A stretch of 64,000 nucleotides of DNA from Triparma columacea (taxonomy: Eukaryota > Sar > Bolidophyceae > Parmales > Triparmaceae): contig BRYA01000238.1 in NCBI GenBank assembly GCA_030267965.1, forward strand, positions 1 through 64,000, written 5' to 3'. Of this stretch, positions 62,501 through 64,000 are shown piece after piece. Position 1 is the stretch's first letter. Each line of letters begins with the position of its first letter. Below the pieces are notes generated by a model. The model made no database searches, had not been told where the DNA came from, and saw nothing but the letters and a program-made list of their open reading frames with translations. A program made the position numbers and the translations under genes.

Positions 62501-64000
62501 CCCAGGATGCTGCATGGCAGCAAGGTACTGCAAGTCCTCGCAGTTCTTGAAGTCTCCACGCTTGTCCTTGTCAAGGAAGCAAAAGCCTCCATACTCGACA
62601 GTGAGCCTGATGAGCTCCAGGGTGGTTTGATCTCCCCAGTTGTTGACCTCAGGCATGGAAACATCATCGAAGAGGATAGTCATCTTCTTTCCGTTAGGAG
62701 GACCGAAGTTCTTTCCTCCCCTCTTATCGAGCTCGGCCTCGATAGACATCTGGGCCATGCCAGGAGTGGTGGCACTAGAGAAGTTAATCCTCTTTGTCAT
62801 CATCTTGGCTGGGTCTTGAGCGGCCAAGAACATGAGCATAACCGAAGTCTTGGCAGTACCCTCGGCTCCGCAGATGAGAACAGCCCCCTGCTGCTTGTGA
62901 ATGTTCTGCGTGACATAAAGGGCACGCGTGGAGTCCATGGTGGGAACGAGCAAGTTGGAGAAGTCGAGCTTCTCGCCCTCGGGGTAAGTCCACTTCTCGG
63001 GCCTCCACTTCTCCCACTCCTTGTTGTCATTGACGAAGTACTCATAAATGGTTTCGCCCTCCTCGACAACAGGCATGGCGCCATTAGTGTCGTTGTCCCT
63101 GAGCCACTGGTCGAACTTCATCCTGTCCTCGGCCTCGAGGAGGCCACCGACGGACCAGCAGAGGCAGTACACGAAGATTCTCTCATACTCGAGTTCGAAG
63201 TTGTTGAAGGGGGTGCACTTGGCACTCTCAGTTAGGCCCACGATGAGCTGCGACATGGAGCAGATCCTTCCAACCCTGCCCTCCTTCATGACCTGGGCCG
63301 TGTTCCTATTAAGGAAGTCGTAGCACTTTCCAGGGTCCGTTGGAGTATTCTCTCCCATCCACTTCTTGAAGAAGCCCCTAAGGATTTCCTTCCTGTTTTC
63401 GTCAGGCCTCTTCCTGACCCAAGCCTCGGCGACAGGCGCCCAGTCAAGGTCAGTGTCCGACACGTAAATGATACCAGCTCGGGACACAGTAGCAGGAGAA
63501 GCGTTAACAAGAGTCTCGACCTCGAACATCATCTTGACATTATCAGTCATGGGCATGCGGTCACCGTTAGCAAGGGTAAGCAGCTTGTTGTCATCGAGCA
63601 CAGTGTTAAGATCCTCGATCCAAATAGCATCAACGGGTCCATCCGCAATGATCCAAGTGTTGAAGGGGTTCGTCCTCTTGTTGAATTTGGCCCACATTGC
63701 TGCGAACACTCCGGTTGTCCACTCTCCAGTGAGAGGGTCGGTCTGCCCGTACATCTCCTGACTCTTGATGGCCTTGGGGTTGAACCTGGAGTCCTTGTAA
63801 GTGATTCCGTCTTTCTCCTGAAGGGTGTCCTTCAAGACCTTGAAAATACAACTCTTTCCTCCACCGGAGGGTCCGACGAGCATGATACCGTGCCTAACCC
63901 TTGTAGTTTCGAAGAGCTGGATGACCTTGAGTACCCAATCTTCGTGGTAGACAAGCTGGTACTTCTCCACCATAGTGGCCAGAATCTTCTCCTCCTCAGG
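56552..64000 (-). CDS. Axonemal dynein heavy chain, outer-arm gamma-like (C-terminal part; runs off the window)
   Basis: One uninterrupted frame from the right edge to the stop at 56552, about 2482 residues; the start and N-terminal half (tail, linker, AAA1) lie outside. This is the ATP-driven microtubule motor of flagella. Visible in order: AAA2 with LVGPSGGGKSCIFKVL; AAA3 with CGAEGTAKTSVML; AAA4 with LVGVGGSGKQSLTRLASF; the stalk coiled coils at about 60.1-61.0 kb with the microtubule-binding domain between them (FKPYGMSMISRSTFLNELVS region); AAA5 (LLVDPQGQALSWI); AAA6 (VLLSRGADPTDSIETL); and the C-terminal domain ending RGVALLCNQ. The FNMRDLSRVFQG and MQHPGGGKNDIPNRLKRNF blocks are typical of axonemal chains. 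The C-terminal end resembles DNAH5/DNAH8 and Chlamydomonas gamma chains; this subtype call is from memory of the family. No intron in 7.4 kb. Confidence 0.9.
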   Translation of the reverse strand, partial: PEEEKILATMVEKYQLVYHEDWVLKVIQLFETTRVRHGIMLVGPSGGGKSCIFKVLKDTLQEKDGITYKDSRFNPKAIKSQEMYGQTDPLTGEWTTGVFAAMWAKFNKRTNPFNTWIIADGPVDAIWIEDLNTVLDDNKLLTLANGDRMPMTDNVKMMFEVETLVNASPATVSRAGIIYVSDTDLDWAPVAEAWVRKRPDENRKEILRGFFKKWMGENTPTDPGKCYDFLNRNTAQVMKEGRVGRICSMSQLIVGLTESAKCTPFNNFELEYERIFVYCLCWSVGGLLEAEDRMKFDQWLRDNDTNGAMPVVEEGETIYEYFVNDNKEWEKWRPEKWTYPEGEKLDFSNLLVPTMDSTRALYVTQNIHKQQGAVLICGAEGTAKTSVMLMFLAAQDPAKMMTKRINFSSATTPGMAQMSIEAELDKRGGKNFGPPNGKKMTILFDDVSMPEVNNWGDQTTLELIRLTVEYGGFCFLDKDKRGDFKNCEDLQYLAAMQHPGGGKNDIPNRLKRNFFIFNLVLPSITSINDIYGQMLSGRFTAAEFDKDALTASSQLTAATIKLWRTIKGKMLPTPAKFHYVFNMRDLSRVFQGVLLTPKDTYLTGGKRMQEGTMKNFSPTNMLVGLWKHECDRVFCDKLTNNKDKDSYEKMIKEIADEYFGEDVVALACAEDRYMVSFLRDDIYDEDEVLQELAPKIYEDGGTLEQIRERVYMFLQKFNEENPSKKMELVLFEDALKHLLRINRLIETPRGSGLLVGVGGSGKQSLTRLASFISRAECFQITLTKQYGEAALLDDIRLMYKSAGHKKNPTTFLFTESEIKTEVFLETINSVLMTGEVPNLFPKDEMMAMTADLQPAFRKDRPHLEESQANLKAYFTDCVRDNLHIMLCMSPLNPKFPIRARKFPGLVSSPTIDWFLSWPEEALVSVSRGFIQDYPIDGTPEVKENLMVHMGMVHKMVVEVCDEYFNSMRRQVFQTPKSYLSFIDAYKAMYGTKLEELKDKESRVKLGLEKLVQGGADVEAMKIVLAAEQVKLEEATVNTNKMLGSLEISAADAKKEGEQVMGIKSKCEEDAARIQGEKEACDKDLAKAMPFVNEANAAINSIKPAHIGEIKGNKNPTDIIKLVFDCILILFKEYVVPVKPCKLTIKGDEFPFFETSFKPYGMSMISRSTFLNELVSFGGLGKDQMNDETVEFITCYIELEKFTPAFAKSASAAAEGLCTYARAMKFYHEASKIVKPKLEALAIAENQMEAANKALAEAESRLAACNEKLQGLQDMFDTQMKKKKAIEDGANSLQKKMNQASALINGLAGEKARWTEDAANFNEQKKRLVGDCAIGCAFVSYCGPFNQQYRNYLVNDKFTADCESRGVPVTRNMDVIEFLVDIGTIGDWNMQGLPTDPLSKQNGIMVTKSTRFPLLVDPQGQALSWIRNKEKDKLPNFQGQELVALNDSKLKDKLEFCMGDGRSLIIIGVEDEIDPMMDPVLEKQFIKKGKKLFVNVSDKIMDYDPAFQLFFITRLPNPSFSPELQAKTTLIDFTVTQKGLEEQLLSKVIGKEQKALEDQLNQVLEEVNNNTKSLMKLDADLLERLTSNSGDLLEDEELIAVLANTKAKAAEVNAKLIAADETKKNISEKREQFRPAATRGSVLYFSIVEMSMCNVMYQTSLTQFLDLFMSSMDLAEKAALASKRVDNIITKMTYITYRYINRGLYEADKLTFILLLTMKILVTAGMLKQSDVTLFLRGGAALDINSVRRKPFMWISNDVWLNIIELSNSNKFFSNLATDMIANEAMWKRWYEDNEPEQMAIPEYEQKIAEQADIGPFLKLLLVRSLRVDRCILTCKEFLRSTKEMGPAFVEPVTDTFDMVYETMVPQIPVIVLLSRGADPTDSIETLCRKKKLPPPAVISLGEGQEPVAQKAINAAVVNGTWVLLQNCELGLGLMNEMENIINDKKDDMDPNFRLFITALPHPEFPLGLLQMCTKVANEPPAGLKAGLLRSYTPGVMVDQDKIERVETAQWRQLLFALCFLHSIVLERRKFGPLGWGIPYQYSDGDLTACVLFLEKHLYNGPISWSTFQYMVAAVQYGGKITDSLDVRMFRIYTEEWLTPKACEEGYTYNPANPIFKIPNDFQYKNPDDIEHGNYRKYIESFPEIDSPEVFGLHPNADLTFRVKEVNALFKTLGETQPKGGGGDGGVSREEVVYEKATDLQERLPEDYVEDDYKAKIGKLGGMDKPMNIFLFQELQRLQAVIAKVRFTLAQLQLAIKGEVVMTAELQETLDSMFDAKVPHYFENTLTGDEFSWRLPTLGLWFTSLIQRDDQDRSWLNEGRPTCFWLTGFFNPNGCLTAMKQEVTRKHKADKWALDDVVYHTEVTDYNGEHQVKSNPPNNEGIYIHGLYLDGGAWGKHEGHLIESTPKVLFVGLPVLLVTANARNLEEKEKKSYFGPQGPYECPCYKYSSRTDRYFIFFVNLKCTAEKYPNYWALRGVALLCNQ

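Noticed and set aside
1..64000. CRISPR arrays, tRNA or rRNA genes, bacterial-type operons, transposase genes
   Set aside because: None recognised. No regular spacer array, no clear tRNA box pair by eye, and no transposase or reverse-transcriptase motifs in the reading frames examined. A tRNA scan could still find something missed by eye.

Overview
The window is eukaryotic nuclear DNA, most likely from a motile photosynthetic stramenopile (heterokont) alga. Three things point there. A fucoxanthin chlorophyll a/c light-harvesting gene (55.1-56.0 kb) and a flavoprotein gene (40.7-43.6 kb) both begin with a signal peptide ending in an ASAF/AQAF-type motif, as in heterokont plastid targeting. Flagellar genes are present (axonemal dynein heavy chain, TSNAXIP1-like protein, EML-like HELP/WD40 protein). 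Genes are dense, with short GT-AG introns starting GTGAG and often ending in a CTAAC-like branch site plus TCGCAG. A bolidophyte/Parmales-type alga would fit, but the species is inferred, not shown.

Layout. 1-0.93 kb: AT-rich, pyrimidine-rich repeats. 1.1-8.1 kb (-): a 2344-residue protein with START-like segments and a tandemly duplicated multi-pass membrane module. 9.0-10.6 kb (-): AP endonuclease with an insertion. 10.9-14.3 kb (+): Mios/WDR59-like GATOR2 (SEACAT) subunit. 14.4-16.6 kb (+): secreted glutaminase A-like enzyme. 16.7-17.8 kb (-): small membrane protein. 18.0-19.2 kb (+): V-ATPase subunit D. 19.4-21.0 kb (-): purple acid phosphatase. 21.2-26.0 kb (+): EML-like protein interrupted by one in-frame TAG. 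26.0-26.8 kb (-): unknown. 26.9-27.4 kb (+): complex I NDUFB7. 27.8-31.0 kb (-): large low-complexity protein.

31.6-33.5 kb (+): multi-pass membrane protein. 33.7-34.9 kb (-): patatin-like lipase. 35.0-37.6 kb (-): PX-PH-RCC1 protein. 37.8-40.1 kb (+): kelch protein. 40.7-43.6 kb (-): plastid-targeted coiled-coil/FAD oxidoreductase fusion. 44.0-44.5 kb (-): two-exon globin. 45.2-48.0 kb (+): TSNAXIP1-like. 48.1-49.6 kb (+): coiled-coil protein. 49.8-55.0 kb (+): very large receptor-like protein (FG-GAP, cysteine-rich, IPT/TIG, multi-pass membrane, poly-Gly, WW). 55.1-56.0 kb (-): light-harvesting protein. 56.6 kb to the right edge (-): axonemal dynein heavy chain, 5' part outside the window.

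The genes do not form one pathway. This is an ordinary mixed eukaryotic neighbourhood, with several closely spaced divergent pairs that probably share promoters. All exon structures were worked out by hand from splice signals, reading-phase continuity and family motifs. They agree in phase for every multi-exon gene listed, but no transcript data were available. The strongest oddities are the coiled-coil/FAD fusion, the frameshifted last copy in the START/membrane protein, the in-frame stop in the EML gene, the paired TGACGTCA sites in the phosphatase intron, and the shared terminal signature of many introns.
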